DNA of 64,000 nucleotides from Lytechinus pictus (lineage: Eukaryota; Echinodermata; Echinoidea; Temnopleuroida; Toxopneustidae). How positions within the stretch are numbered: the stretch's first letter is position 1; each line of letters opens with the position of its first letter. Positions 49,101 to 61,575 of the stretch are shown one piece after another. The position numbers and the translations under genes were made by a program. The stretch is from NCBI RefSeq assembly GCF_037042905.1, contig NC_087245.1, positions 26,474,501 to 26,538,500 on the forward strand, written 5' to 3'. A model generated the notes under the pieces. It made no database searches, was not told the DNA's origin, and worked only from the letters and a program-made list of their open reading frames with translations.

Positions 49101-51191
49101 AGTGGCATGAAAATTTTAAGTACAAAGTATTGATGACACAATAAGATTAATAAATCAGAGGTTTTTCTATAGAAAATTGCAGACCTATGTTTTGTCTGAA
49201 AGCACTTTTTTTTCCAGTTCTAAAGTCTGTTCATGGTGGGGTGGGAGCTATCATTTTTCTATAAATTTTCAAGAAATTACATGTATGTATGAAATGACAC
49301 CACAAAGTTATCTACATATCCAAAAACATGTCAAGTATACCATTCACAGATTCAATTGAAACACAAACTAATGTCCACTCAGTGATAATATACACAAAGT
49401 GAAGAGTGGATGAAAATGACATCAATATTATAGAAACAATTAACAAAGAATTTTAAAGATATATATTTAAGTCCCACATCCAGCACTCCTTGTGCACTGC
49501 TTATTACAATTTGAAAATTTTAAAGCATCTATAACTGTATTTCATCAAAATGTCTAGAAAAACAACTGAAATCATGAAAATAAAACTGTTTTCCAAAAAC
49601 CAAATACAAATTCTTTTTATACAGAAGATTAATTATCATAGCAAGCATGTGTGTCATATTTCAAAACATGGACTGTTTGAAATTCACATCACAAAAATGA
49701 ATGCTCATTGTTCAGAGTAGCAGCAAGAGGGTGATCACAGATATTATAAAGCTAAAAGAGACTTTCAGATTTAAAGATGAAATATAGATGTTGGCAAAGT
49801 GAAATTAATATAAGGTGATTGCAGTTCAAAAGGTAAGAGCACATAGAGATACACTGTAGGTATTTTTCATTGTAATAATGCAAATAAATGAACAGATACA
49901 GAAATAGACCGATGGATGAAAGAAATTGTTATGAATGATACACATTGATAGTAAGACATCTCTGTGTACATGGGATTGTATCATTTTACTCTCAACAACT
50001 CTCTCTCTGTTTTTTTTTTGGGGGGGGGGTGGAGGGGTTTTAATGGGTGTAATTTCATTAGTATCCATTCAGCACACAACCTATTTGTCCAGTCCATTTC
50101 TAAGCCTCTATTATAAACAAAATATTTTAGTTGCTTTTCAATCCCAATGTCTGAAAAGAAAGTTATAAAAAATAATAATAAAAGAATGATGCTGAAATTG
50201 TCAGTTTGTGGAAGCATCATAAAAAATCAAAGTACTTTTTGAAAACATTTTGTGTAAAAACACATACATGCACTTTTGGCTGGAAATAAACAGACTACTA
50301 TATACTGTTGGAAGGTTTATCAATATCAATACAGGCCTTGTTTTGTCAGCGATGATAATCCTGTAGCAATTGTCAGTATTTTTTTTCTTTTTCTTTGTTT
50401 CTATCAGTAATCCACCTTCATTAACGAAGACTTGGTTTCCAGAAATAGACTTTGCTTGTCAAACTGAAGACTAATGAGGTCTTTTCATCATCATGCTGTC
50501 ACGTAATGCTCTCATTCTTTTTTTCTTCTTAATTATCTTTCCTTTCCTGATGCCTAGGGAACTGCATGGGTTCATTAATCATTGCACTGTATGTTCTAAA
50601 TTGGGAATGTTGAATGTACCTTGAACTGTGTGAAGTAGGTTGTTTGTTTCTACGACAGACAAATACTTCATTTTCAAAGGCTTGTAAACTTAGCTTTTCA
50701 AAATGCATGGAATTTAGCTTTTGGCACAAAACATGTGTACAATATGGCTGCAAAACAACATGCGTTGTTGGAACAGTTTTGATTCTTTGATTTCCATGTA
50801 TGTAGATTATGGATTTAGTTTGAACTACATGCATTAACTAATGCCCACATGTTACGCAGCTTCAGTAATTAATTTTTTCAAGAGGGGATACATTTTCTCC
50901 TCATTTTAATTTTTCATATTTGCAATTAAAGGATTTTGCATCCGATTGTGTGGACAGGGACAAACAAATAAATGTACATTGGATGTCTATGTGTTGTATG
51001 CTATTGAATGATGTGATACCTTATATCACACATCAACTGCATCAGTTTGCAATACAATTACATACATTAAAAGCTCATTGTGGCCTTTCTGACACCCCCC
51101 AATTAACTTTGCATTACTACGCAAACATGAAGTTTGATTTGGGTATGAGGTATGGTGGTAATGGCGGTGATTACATTTTACCTGATTGCTA
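46161..51191. other. Gene-free stretch, probable intron or spacer of the ERICH3 region
   Basis: AT-rich sequence containing one foldback MITE (47609-48209), a T-run near 47213 and poly(G/C) tracts near 47472 and 49998. No splice-compatible coding exon was found on either strand. If ERICH3 and the Glu-rich exons are one gene, this is part of a 7-8-kb intron. Confidence 0.5.
47609..48209. mobile_element. Foldback MITE (AAAGGACAAGTCTACCCC family), best copy
   Basis: Inverted ends AAAGGACAAGTCTACCCCAA and GGGGTGGACTTGACCTATAAA span about 600 bases. The arms share TGAAAATTTCATCAAAATCG, AAGAAAGTTATGACATTTTA and CATATAACTGTTTTGTG. Its sister copies are at 23347 and 58248. No open frame. Confidence 0.75.
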
Positions 51192-51356
51192 AGAAAGGAT
51201 GAATGCTTCTAATCAAGCAAGCACAGGACCAAAGGTCTACAGTCCTCTCCAAGGGACCTAATAATGAGGATAAATGCCTTATTAAAGGGCACTAGTTCAG
51301 CGAAAGGGAATCGAACCCGGGTCATTGGAATCCAAAACCCCGCTCTATACTGCTAA
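51192..51356 (-). mobile_element. tRNA-derived SINE fragment
   Basis: On the minus strand there is a good RNA polymerase III B box, GGGTTCGATTCCC (51306-51318), preceded by TTGGATTCCAATGACCC. It is followed by a body with AGTGCCCTTTAATAAGGCA, as in many marine-animal SINEs, and GGACTGTAGACC. The A box is poorly preserved and there is no cloverleaf, so this is a SINE and not a tRNA gene. Confidence 0.65.
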
Positions 51357-52208
51357 ATAATTCAAAACAGTGAAACTCATTTGAGACAAACTAATGAGAG
51401 ATTTACGAGGACATAAAGAAACACAGAACACATGTTAGAGAACATGCAGACAAGACAGGCAAGATTGTTACAATATACAAAACAAAGAGCTTGGGAAAGT
51501 GCAGCATACTTTGACTAATGATATATGAAATTAATTATGAGCAAGTGCCATCAAAATAAATGCTTGAGTGTTGGTACAGGAAGGCAAAGTGATTTTAGAT
51601 CTATTAATAAAACATGCACGTGAACGTCAATACTATTGCACATATGAAGCAAAATTAATAATGAAAATGAAATGTCACTAAAACATGAAATTTCTATATG
51701 GACTAAGGTACTCGTGCTCTAATCTGGGTTTCCCTAATCTTGCCCTCATGCATCTATTTGGCAAACTAAGGAATTCAATTTCACAAGGTGTAATGGGTTG
51801 GATTCTAGCAAAGAAATAATATTGGTATTGTGGCTAATTTTGTGATATGATATGCCAAAAATCATTTGTCCAGTCAAAATGTGCATCAAAATGCAAAGAT
51901 GGAACCTTTCTCATCCAGCAAATGGATGACAGCTTTAGAGGTATAATGTCACGGAAACCATGTATTTTGGCTCTACCGAGATTCCATCAACTTAAATATG
52001 ATATAAATTATGTGTGATTGCAATTCCTTTGGGGACCATTTCATAAAAGACTTAAAAAACTTTAGCAACTTTGCCAATATGGTGACTACCATCATGGTAA
52101 CAGGGCTCTGCAGCTAACGACAAATAAATTTTCCATGGTGATTGCCAAAATGAAAGCTACCATAATCAAAAGTCCTCATGACACATGCCCTAGGATGTGT
52201 AATTGATG

Positions 52209-55200
52209 CTATGATGGTCCCCCATCACTAATCTGTAATCCCTCCAAGGTCAAATGTCCTGTGAAAATTTCTTCTGAATTCACCCGATATATCCTTCCTT
52301 CCCCTTGACCCCTTTCTGCCCTCTTCACCTGTGCTTTCTGACCTGGTTTCCCTTCAGGTTTAACCTTTGACCTTTGACCTCTGCTCTTAGCCAAATCACC
52401 CGATTCCATTTTCTTATCTTCTACCTTACTAGAAGTATTTGAAACCTGTCTTTCATAATCATTGTGACTGTATGGTGTCTTTGTTTTTTGCTTTTTAACT
52501 TTCGAGCCATTCTTGCCTTTGTCTAATACAGGTAGATTATTTTTCTGCTTTGATTTACTCCTTGTCTTTGTTGTTGTTTGTGTGATTATACCCTTGTACC
52601 GTCTTTCTTTGGTTGTTTTAGGACCTGATACAGCTTTAGCGGGGTTTTTCTCTTTAAACTGGTTACTTTCATTGTCTCTCCTCCCTCTGATTACTTTCTT
52701 TTTCTCAGCACATACCCTACTAACTCCAGTTTTAGTATTAACACTTTCCACCGGCTCATTACACTTACTACTCTCACTCCCCCTTGATGACTGCTGATTA
52801 TCTATTCTTTTCTTTGTCAAACCGCTTCTCTTTTTGTCCGATCCACTGGACACATTTCCTGTTTCCTCAATGTTTTCTGAACCGGAGGAGCTTTCAAAGC
52901 TGTTACCATATGTAACATCACTCCCACTGGAATCAACTGAATAACTGCTATCCCCAGCATCTCCCTTATCAGAGCCAATGGAATTAGAATCACTGGCATT
53001 CCCATCATCAGAGTTTACTCCCTCTGGGATTTCACTGCCATTGCCGTTCTTACAATTAGACTCACTCCTGCCGTTGTTAGTTTCCCCATCACCCTTTCCC
53101 TTGCCACTCTCCTCACCTTCCTCTTCCATTTGAGTTGATTCCTCTTTTCTTCCTTCATCTTCTTCATCCTCCTGCGGTTCTGTCTGGGTAGACATACCCG
53201 CATGCTCTGGTTCCGGCTCTGGCTCTGGTACGATAGTATCCGTCTGAACGTCCTTGTATCGCTGCCTCTCTCTCCTCGCAAACTCTGCTTCTACTAGACA
53301 TCTGAAGTAATGAATAAACAACACCAAAAACAATATAATAATGGGATGCTGAAGGCTTGGTGGGGAAGTTTGAATAATGTGCAAAGATATTTCTGACTAT
53401 CATGCAGTGAATAAGATTGAAAATTCAATCTGAAAAAAAAATCAGAGTGCTTTGGACCTGAAAGGAAAATTTGCTATATTAAATAAACATTGGGTTGGAT
53501 TGAAAAAAAAAATCTTGAATCTTTCAAATTGAACATTAAATCTTATTCACAGGGTGGTAGCCAAAAATGTCTTTGAATTAATTGCAGAAATGGTACAATC
53601 TCTACATGTTATCATACAAAAGATAAAAAGGTAATCAATTATAACATCCCATCCCGTCTGGATGTAATATTTTATTTGATTTTAATTCTTTCTCATATTT
53701 GCTATTGATATATAGGTCTATCAATATTGGATTTTGGTTTGCGTGGGCACTTTCACCACTCCCTGTTGAGCAATCCAGTGAGTTTCCATACTCAATTGCT
53801 GTATATACAACATTAAATTTTGCATCCTACTGGGTACCCATTTAATACCTGGGTAGAGAGTGGTAAAGTATAGATTGATGCCTTGAATGCTACCTGAGAA
53901 ATCATATGACATGAAATAATTGAATACTTACTTGTAGCAAGGAGATGATCCATGGACCCCAATGAATTTGAAATGTCCCTTTGAGCCTCCAAGCAACGCT
54001 CCCGGAGTATACTTATACTCACAGCATGCACTTAGACGAAGAACCTGAACACGGTTGACAAAGAACGTCACGCTGAATGGGTAACCACGGTGACGACGTG
54101 ACACAAAGATCAGATCATCTGGTGGAGGAAAATCGCCACAAAAGAGGCATTAATATCTCAAGCAAAAAAAAATTTTAGGAATAATACACAAGCTGATATT
54201 ACATGTTTTATTTTTCACCTTTCATAACAATGTAAAACACAGAAAAGACATTGGAAGAAAAGAATGATAATAATAATATTCAATTTGTACATGTAAACAT
54301 AGATGTAACATACACACAGTTCTAAGCACTTTACAGATATATAACAATCGACCTGCTCATAACATTTTTAATTGCCTGCATGCAATGTATGCACTTTTTC
54401 AATAATTCATTACTGCTTTACCTCACTTAACTTAAATAAGATGAAGTAAGCTTTAATGGAGTAAATTCTTAACAAGAACTAATCTACTTAAATAAGATTC
54501 TTAATCATTTTGATTCCCATCAGCTTACATTGAAATCCCATCTTTCTAGATTATAAGTAACTATCCACTTTTAGGCATGTAAGGTAAAATGCACTCTCAT
54601 GTTAAAACGGTGAAAATTTGAGATCTTACATTTAGCCCCCAAAACAGTCACCAGTAGTGTGTAAAGTTGTGCGTAACTAAGGAACATCCTTATAAAATGT
54701 CTCCCCATTCATCCCGATACTTACTCCCTTTCTCGGCAAAGCCCTGAAACACCACAAGGTTCTCGCCTCCGCAATGCTGCTGGTAGACTTGAATCTCGTC
54801 TCTCTTATCCTCCCTCTCATACTGAAGTTTGAGGCCGGTACCACGGTACCTCACCGTCACATCACACATACTCTGAAGCTGGGTGGCATGGGGGTAGGCT
54901 GGCTCCTTCCGATGGAGGGCAAGGGAACCCTGAGTGAACAAAATACAGTGAAAACCTGCTTTAGCAACAACTTGCATAGAAGGACAACCTGTCCATGCAA
55001 ACCATTATTTTGGTTTCCCTTGAACAGTCCCCCCCCCCCCAACTGACACATGTATTATATGGACCTGTCCAGAAAGGCCAGCTATTTATAAAGACCATTG
55101 TATCATCATCATTGGGTGGTCTGTATAGACAGGATCGACTGTATTTACAGAAACATGTTTATAAAGACCATTTTATCATCATCATTGGGTGGTCTGTATA

Positions 55201-58200
55201 GACAGGATCGACTGTATTTACAGAAACATGTTTATAAAGACCATTTTATCATCATCATTGGGTGGTCTGTAGAGACAGGATCGACTGTATTTACAGAAAC
55301 ATGTTTATAAAGACCATTTTATCATCATCATTGGGTGGTCTGTAGAGACAGGATCGACTGTATGTACAGAAACATGTTTATAAAGACCATTTTATCATCA
55401 TTATTGGGTGGTCTGTATAGACAGGATCGACTGTATTTACAGAAACATGTTTATAAAGACCATTATATCATCATCATTGGGTGGTCTGTATAGACAGGAT
55501 CGACTGTATTTACAGAAACATGTTTATAAAGACCATTTTATCATCATCATTGGGTGGTCTGTATAGACAGGATCGACTGTATTTACAGAAACATGTTTAT
55601 AAAGACCATTTAATCATCATCATTGGGTGGTCTGTATAGACAGGATCGACTGTATTTACAGAAACATGTTTATAAAGACCATTTTATCATCATCATTGGG
55701 TGGTCTGTAGAGACAGGATCGACTGTATGTACAGAAACATGTTTATAAAGACCATTTTATCATCATTATTGGGTGGTCTGTATAGACAGGATCGACTGTA
55801 TTTACAGAAACATGTTTATAAAGACCATTATATCATCATCATTGGGTGGTCTGTATAGACAGGATCGACTGTATTTACAGAAACATGTTTATAAAGACCA
55901 TTTTATCATCATCATTGGGTGGTCTGTATAGACAGGATCGACTGTATTTACAGAAACATGTTTATAAAGACCATTTAATCATCATCATTGGGTGGTCTGT
56001 ATAGACAGGATCGACTGTATTTACAGAAACATGTTTATAAAGACCATTCTTCTTGACCACCTTTGGTGGTCCTTATAGGCAGGCTAAAGTATTAGAGGAA
56101 TCTGCATGCATATATGAGCCAAGTTTGAAGTTGAAACCTCAAACGGTTCTTTTAGGTTTGATATCAGAAGAATGTAGAATTGGTATTCAGGTATTGATGA
56201 CTTCTGTGACCTTAGACCTCATGAAACCTAATACTTATTAAATCATCAGCACTCCTATGGTATAAAATATAGTATTCTGTGACCTACTCTACAAAAAAAA
56301 ATATCCTAATCTGTTGAACATTTCAATATCTTACCAACAATCTGTAATAAAATTTACCTTATTCGATCTGGGCCTATAGCCCCGGCCATTTTTGGAGACT
56401 ACTCCGCCTCCAGTCTTGTTCCTTGGTGATCTTTGACCCTTTGACCTGGCCGCAGGGGGTCGCGGGGTCACGTCTGGGGAGTATGGAGAGAGACCTTCTT
56501 TCTCATCAGGTCTCAGGTTCAAAGAGATCCTGTGTAAAATCTTAGGGTCCAACTGGAGAGAAGAAAAAAAAAGACGATCTGAAATCAATTCACTGAAACA
56601 TTTTATTTAAAGACATAGAATTTAGTCTTCTCTGTTTGGTTGATAGATGCTCAAATGTATATTTACACTTCCAATTTTTATTTCAATTTCATTTTGTTAA
56701 TTTTTGTTCATCAATATAGAAAATGACGGAATATTATGCATACATACATATACTGTAGTAGATATTATACTTTTACCTTTGGATAATGAAAGTTTATCCT
56801 GGAAACCACTTTCCCATTATCATTTACATTTTGAAGGTCAGTTGTAGAAATTGAATGAATGTGACGAATGAAAAACCTTCTTTTTGTTGACTATCTTCTA
56901 TTCATTTCATGCAATGTGTTATTTGAAAATATAATTACCTCTCTGAGTGCAGGGGAGTCGACTTCACCATTACTGCTTGTATCAGATCTGTCTGACCTAG
57001 CAGATTCACGATGTACAGGGAACCCATCCTGGTCAACATATACCACACCCTATTAAATAAACAGATATATTGCATACATGTTAACGTATACCATACAATT
57101 TAACTTCATGTACATTAATATACATTTATACAGTGCTTTTACACTGTCAAATTTGCTCTGAGCCATTCAGCAAGGATATGACAGTTTATAATAGTCAGTG
57201 AAAAAATTACTGACCATTTGTTTCATGAAATGGTTTTCAGTTAAACATATACCATACTATATCAAGAATTAAAACCGACAAAAAAGTATTAAAACAGACA
57301 TTCTATTCTGGTACATTATGCAACACAAGAGAAGTATCCTTTTGCTAGCTGCAATTTTTTACATGTAATTTTCTTCATTTTTTTGTTTCCATCTGTATGT
57401 GATCGTGATTGTATGAGATAAAAAGAGATAAACAAATCATTATGGGGTACAAAACTAGTCTGCAAGTACAGACTAATATTTGACTCTTTAACCAATTATA
57501 CCATGTCTAGAGCGAAGAGTACATGTAGATGGCAATCTTTCTGTCTGGTAGATGGCAATCTTTCTGTCTGGTAGAGGCAGCTATATTACATACAGCTATA
57601 GTCTCACTACTTCAGACTCTGTATTATGCACTATGTGAATTGCACTAAAACCAAAGGGGCAAAACCGGTACAGCATACAGGTCTAGAAAGTTAGAACTGA
57701 CATATATATTCATAAATGGTATGGTTACATGCAAACTCAATTACGCGTATGTTTTATTTGAAATGAATCATTTTTACTCACCGCTCTCTTAGATGATGGC
57801 CTTTGTCTGGCTGGTGCAGTAGATGGCCTCCCTCCACTACGAGGTGGCTGTGGCTGTCTTGATTGGCTGTTGTAAGCAGATTTAGGTCTCCCCCTTGGGC
57901 TCAAGTATTGGGTGATATCTTCATCCCCTTTCCTTCCTCTATCCATCTGAAATAATTGAACGGAGGTGAACTACCGTAAGTAACGGACTATAAACCGTAC
58001 CCGTTTATCCTATCACAAAATTAGCTACCAAAAGTATCATCATCATCATCATCATCATCAGTGTACGGAAGAAGAAGGCAAGCCTGTCGAGACTTCCGGT
58101 CGTTCCTTCTGATAGTACTTGTTCCAACTTGACTATTTTAAATGTCTTGTAAAATTACATGCATGCATGTTGCGTGGAGGGTGGACGGATTCTTTTTATT

Positions 58201-59356
58201 TTTTTAGGGAAGAATTTGATGATGGCAAGACCAACATTACTTGTACTTAAAGGTCAAGTCAAGTTAAAGGTCAAGTCAACCCCCAGAAAAATGTTGATTT
58301 GAATAAATAGAGAAAAATCAAACTAGTAAAACGCTGAAAATTTCATCAAAATCGGATATAAAATAAGAAAGTTATGACATTTTAAAGTTTTGCTTATTTT
58401 TCACAAAACAGTGATATGCACAACTCGAATGAGACAGTCGATGATGTCCCTCACTCACTATTTCTTTTGTTTTTTATTGTTTGAATTATACAATATTTCA
58501 TTTTTCTATAGATTTGACAATAAGGGCCAACTTGACTGAATCATATAATATTAAGCAATGCTCATTTGTGTGATTCATTCATTTAGTGTGATTTTGAAAT
58601 TGTTAAAATTGAAAATTTCTTTGTAATCTAATGTAGCAATTCATTCATAAAAACTGAATAAATCAACGTTTGAGGAATAATATAAAGAAAGTGTAGAAAC
58701 AATCTAAATATTGCATGTAATTCTTATTGAACAGAGTCATCAATTTTAAAGTCAAGCTCCTATTGAGTCAGTATATATCACATAAAACATCATATTATCA
58801 CAACTGACACAAAAAGGTACATGTATGTAAAAGTCATATACATGTATGCATTACGCGTATATCAAGTACCGTACAGTGTAGAGTATGCACTAAGTAATTA
58901 ATTCTTCTCTATTTCTTATTAAATTTCTCAATTTAAGATCTTTATGTTCTATTCTTCTGCCATGCTCTGAGGTTACATGTACATTTGTATGGCTTCTACA
59001 GTGTACTTATTCATTCATATTACATAAATACTGTACAGGAAATGGTGAGAATATTTCATCCTACCCTGACTCTCCTGACCAACTCCACTTTCGAAATCTC
59101 CTCCAGCTTCTGCTTGATGTCTGCCTGCCTCTGTCTCTCCAGATCAAGAGTCTTGTGGACGATAGCTTGAGCCATCAGATCCCTGACATGGCGCTGGTGT
59201 TCCTTTCGCGCCATGTTGAGCCGGTAGGTGGACTCGGTGACCAGCTCACCGCGCCTGGTGACCAGTCCGGCCCTCCTCAGGTGTTTTTTCATGCGGGTGT
59301 TGTTGAAGTAACCCACCAGGTGCTTGTCCTGGAGGCTGCTATAGGTGGCCAAGGGG
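52209..59356 (-). CDS. erich3: Glutamate-rich protein 3 (ERICH3) orthologue, DUF4590 protein
   Basis: Seven in-phase exons: 59356-59065, 57946-57782, 57049-56939, 56552-56358, 54929-54725, 54118-53932 and 53301-52209 (TAG), with GT-AG junctions, encoding 749 codons including the stop from the first listed exon. The first exon carries the family's conserved N-terminus (SLQDKHLVGYFNNTRMKKHL, then helical KEHQRHVRDLMAQAI). Arg/Ser/Pro-rich linkers with RPSTAPARQR follow. DUF4590 is encoded by the fifth and sixth exons: VTVRYRGTGLKL, GGENLVVFQG, FVSRRHRGYPFSVTFFVN, then the Cys-rich CCEYKYTPGALLGG and SSPCYK. The last exon is acidic then basic and low-complexity. Vertebrate ERICH3 is reported in primary cilia; the molecular role is not settled. 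The initiator ATG is not in these exons (see 59797-60062). The last exon may be an alternative end, with splicing on to 45216. Confidence 0.88.
55084..56050. repeat. 73-bp satellite, 13 units, with a duplicated 5-unit higher-order repeat
   Basis: Units (TTATAAAGACCATT, ATCATCATCATTGGGTGG, TCTGTATAGACAGGATCGAC, TGTATTTACAGAAACATGT) repeat every 73 bases. Variant bases mark units 4-8 and 9-13 as the same ordered set: GTAGAG with TATGTAC, then CATTATT, then TATATC, plain, and TTAATC. The block of 365 bases was therefore duplicated as a whole. The array fills the ERICH3 intron between the exons at 56358 and 54929. Diverged single units flank both ends. Confidence 0.92.
57455..57643. mobile_element. 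MITE with CTAGTCTGCAAGTACAGACT end, second copy
   Basis: The left end CTAGTCTGCAAGTACAGACT matches 23077, with inner TTATACCATGTCTAG and ATGCACTATGTGAATTG. The right terminus is lost. TAGATGGCAATCTTTCTGTC is duplicated in tandem inside. It lies in the ERICH3 intron upstream of the exon at 57049. Confidence 0.55.
58038..58061. repeat. ATC microsatellite
   Basis: Eight ATC units between ERICH3 exons. Confidence 0.8.
58248..58540. mobile_element. Half copy of the AAAGGACAAGTCTACCCC-family foldback
   Basis: The left arm is duplicated at its start (TTAAAGGTCAAGTCAA twice). It continues through GAAAATTTCATCAAAATCGG and AAGAAAGTTATGACATTTTA to TTGTTTGAATTATACAATAT, the loop sequence of the full copies. 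The second arm is absent. It lies in the first ERICH3 intron listed. Confidence 0.6.
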
Positions 59357-59796
59357 CTGCAGGGAAAGGAGAAAACATAAAAGAATCTTACTTAAAACCA
59401 CCACGATAACAAAGACACATGTAAAAACACATACATGTAGATCAAACAATGTATCTATACAATTGAAATCCCCTGTATGGCTGATAAAAATAACAATTTT
59501 TTGATGCAAGAAAAAGGGGGTATATTGTACATGTAAGTTGAAAAAAAGGGCTAGATTTTGATAGTATGGTGAACCATGTTACAGCAATATTTTTTTCAAT
59601 AGAAATTATTTTGACAATATAAAAACCCACATGAAATGATGAAAAAGAATTATGCATGGCTGAAATTCAATTGTTTTTCAGTAAGACAGTATATAAAGTT
59701 TGTTATGATTCTAAACCTCTTCGGTTCTCTAACATGACAATGCCATGGACATGGTCTACTTATTCAAGACAACTGTATCACATGTATTCAAATAAC

Positions 59797-60062
59797 CTTG
59801 CGCATGACGTCTGAGGTTGTAAATGAAAGCGACTGTTCCATGCCACTTCTCGCTTCAGATTGGTTTTGATTTGAGGGTTTTGTAGCTTGGCTAAGTCTTT
59901 GTCCTTCGCAAGAAATTTGACCATGCCAGCGCCCCCGATAGAACTCCATATTTCTGATCTACATCGACTGAAGCAGGTGGGGCACCGGCTGTCACATGCC
60001 GGGGGATTGTACGGATTGCGCTGGTAATCTGCATGCAGCAGAGGCACTGCAGGTAAACCCAT
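59797..60062 (-). CDS. Possible 5' coding exon of ERICH3
   Basis: A GC-richer minus-strand block ends at a possible donor (GCAAG/gttatt, last base 59797) and is in the phase needed by the exon starting at 59356, giving ...TSCAS/PLATYSSLQDKH. In-frame ATGs are at 60062 (88 codons) and 59924 (42 codons, MVKFLAKDKDL). The upstream part is Cys-rich (PACDSRCPTCFSRC). Vertebrate ERICH3 has only about a dozen residues before the conserved block, so the long form is doubtful. A different, missed first exon is equally possible. Confidence 0.35.
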
Positions 60063-60187
60063 TCTGTCTGCACGAACTGGTACAATTGGACGTTAAACTC
60101 CTCAAGTTCAGGATCAAGACAAGAGTTTATAACGATTATAGATTCTACTTCAAGATCAAGTTGGGTTAAATTTCTTCCTGGAATCAA

Positions 60188-61215
60188 TTACTGAAGCACA
60201 ATGTACATATTGGAGTAGGGAACTGTAAATAGTTCACTGAAATACAGCAAAGCTGGGACATCTATCTATTATTCAGTATCCATGTACATACTCTAGATAG
60301 AAAAAAATGTCCTAAATCGATAAATTCCTTGAGAATAAAGACAACCATGGACTTTACTTTAGCATGCAGGTATGCAGCTCCACTGAATACAGAATAAAAC
60401 AACCGAAAGTGAAGAAATCTGTATCTGACATCTTTAGAAGATATGAACACACCTACACAGGAATGTCATTACGGTGACAATTCTACAACTCTTTACTCTG
60501 ATTATTTGCATCCAGCTTTGAAATTATGGCAAAACAATAAATCAGTCCATGATAGTCACACCATAGGAAACAAAATCAAAGTGCAGAAGAGCAAAAGACA
60601 AAAGAGACGAAAGATTCTTGTAAAATATACTGTACATAGCAGAATTAGATTCAGAAGAGAAAATGAAGAGCAATTCCCATGATTTCTGGAAAAATTGTAG
60701 ACACTGCGGTTTAGTAGCATGTGCAGTACAGTAGGCCTACAGTGCAGTATGTTGGTTCAATTTAGTCTTTCTTAAGACATTCCTGAAAAAGAAGATACAT
60801 GTACATGCCAATGGAGATCTTACTCCACGGTTTGCAAAAGCAAGGTAAAAAATAAGATTTAAAAATCACTGTATGACAGTCACTTGCACAAGTTTGTGGT
60901 TTAACATGAGCATTCCAAATAAAAGCAAGAAACAGTTGGAGATGACAGCAACAGCAAATACGAGAATACCGACAGTGAATAGTGAAAACAAATATAGGTG
61001 TGTGAACATTGTAGGCTGCGACATACGATAATGCTCATTTCTGTATGAGGGTTGAGCACTTGTGGGTTGCTCTCTTTCTCTCTCTCTCCCCGCATGCACT
61101 GTGTGTTGGGACAGATGCTGAGACACACATACACATGTATCTTCAAAGCAAGTAGATTCCATCTCTCTCTGTATCATTTTCCCTCATCCAGCTAATTGGC
61201 ATGCATGCTGAACGG
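60188..61215. other. Upstream flank of ERICH3, nothing recognised
   Basis: AT-rich sequence with a short CT microsatellite at about 61071-61089. Both strands have short open frames but no recognisable protein or splice-supported exon. The ERICH3 promoter probably lies here or within 60063-60400. Confidence 0.4.
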
Positions 61216-61575
61216 CCCTAATCTGGCAAAAGGGTCTATCTGCAAAATTTTGGATTTTTTTTTTTTTCATATCTAGGGTTTATGAGGCCAAAATTTTCAT
61301 CTGGCCAACTCTCAGTGGTGCTCGAGCTTTCGTTTTCGAGATACCAGAGGACACCAATATCAAATTCCATCATTTTACTGGTATCTAATCTGGCAGAAGG
61401 GTCTATCTGCACATAGACCCTATATAAAGTGGTAGTAATCTGGCAAAGGGGTTTATCTGCACATAGACCCTTTTGCCAGATTACATGGTGGAGAAGACGT
61501 ATTTATTTAATCAGGCAAAAGGGTCTATCTAGTCCAGTAGATATGTGAAAAAGATGCTCGAATCTGGCAGAAAGT
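61216..61575. repeat. AATCTGGCAAAAGGGTCTAT repeat cluster with a perfect hairpin
   Basis: The phrase AATCTGGCARAAGGGTCTAT recurs at about 61219, 61387, 61437, 61510 and (shortened) 61560. At 61436-61483 it meets its own complement: TAATCTGGCAAA at the left and TTTGCCAGATTA at the right form a 12-base perfect stem, with more pairing inside (GGGTTTATCTG / CATAGACCC). Confidence 0.7.

Noticed and set aside
51306..51318. tRNA gene suggested by a perfect B box
   Set aside because: There is no cloverleaf, no proper A box, and a SINE body follows, so it was called a SINE fragment.
55084..56050. CRISPR-like regular repeats
   Set aside because: The units are contiguous 73-base tandem copies with no unique spacers, in an intron of an animal gene. 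This is a satellite.
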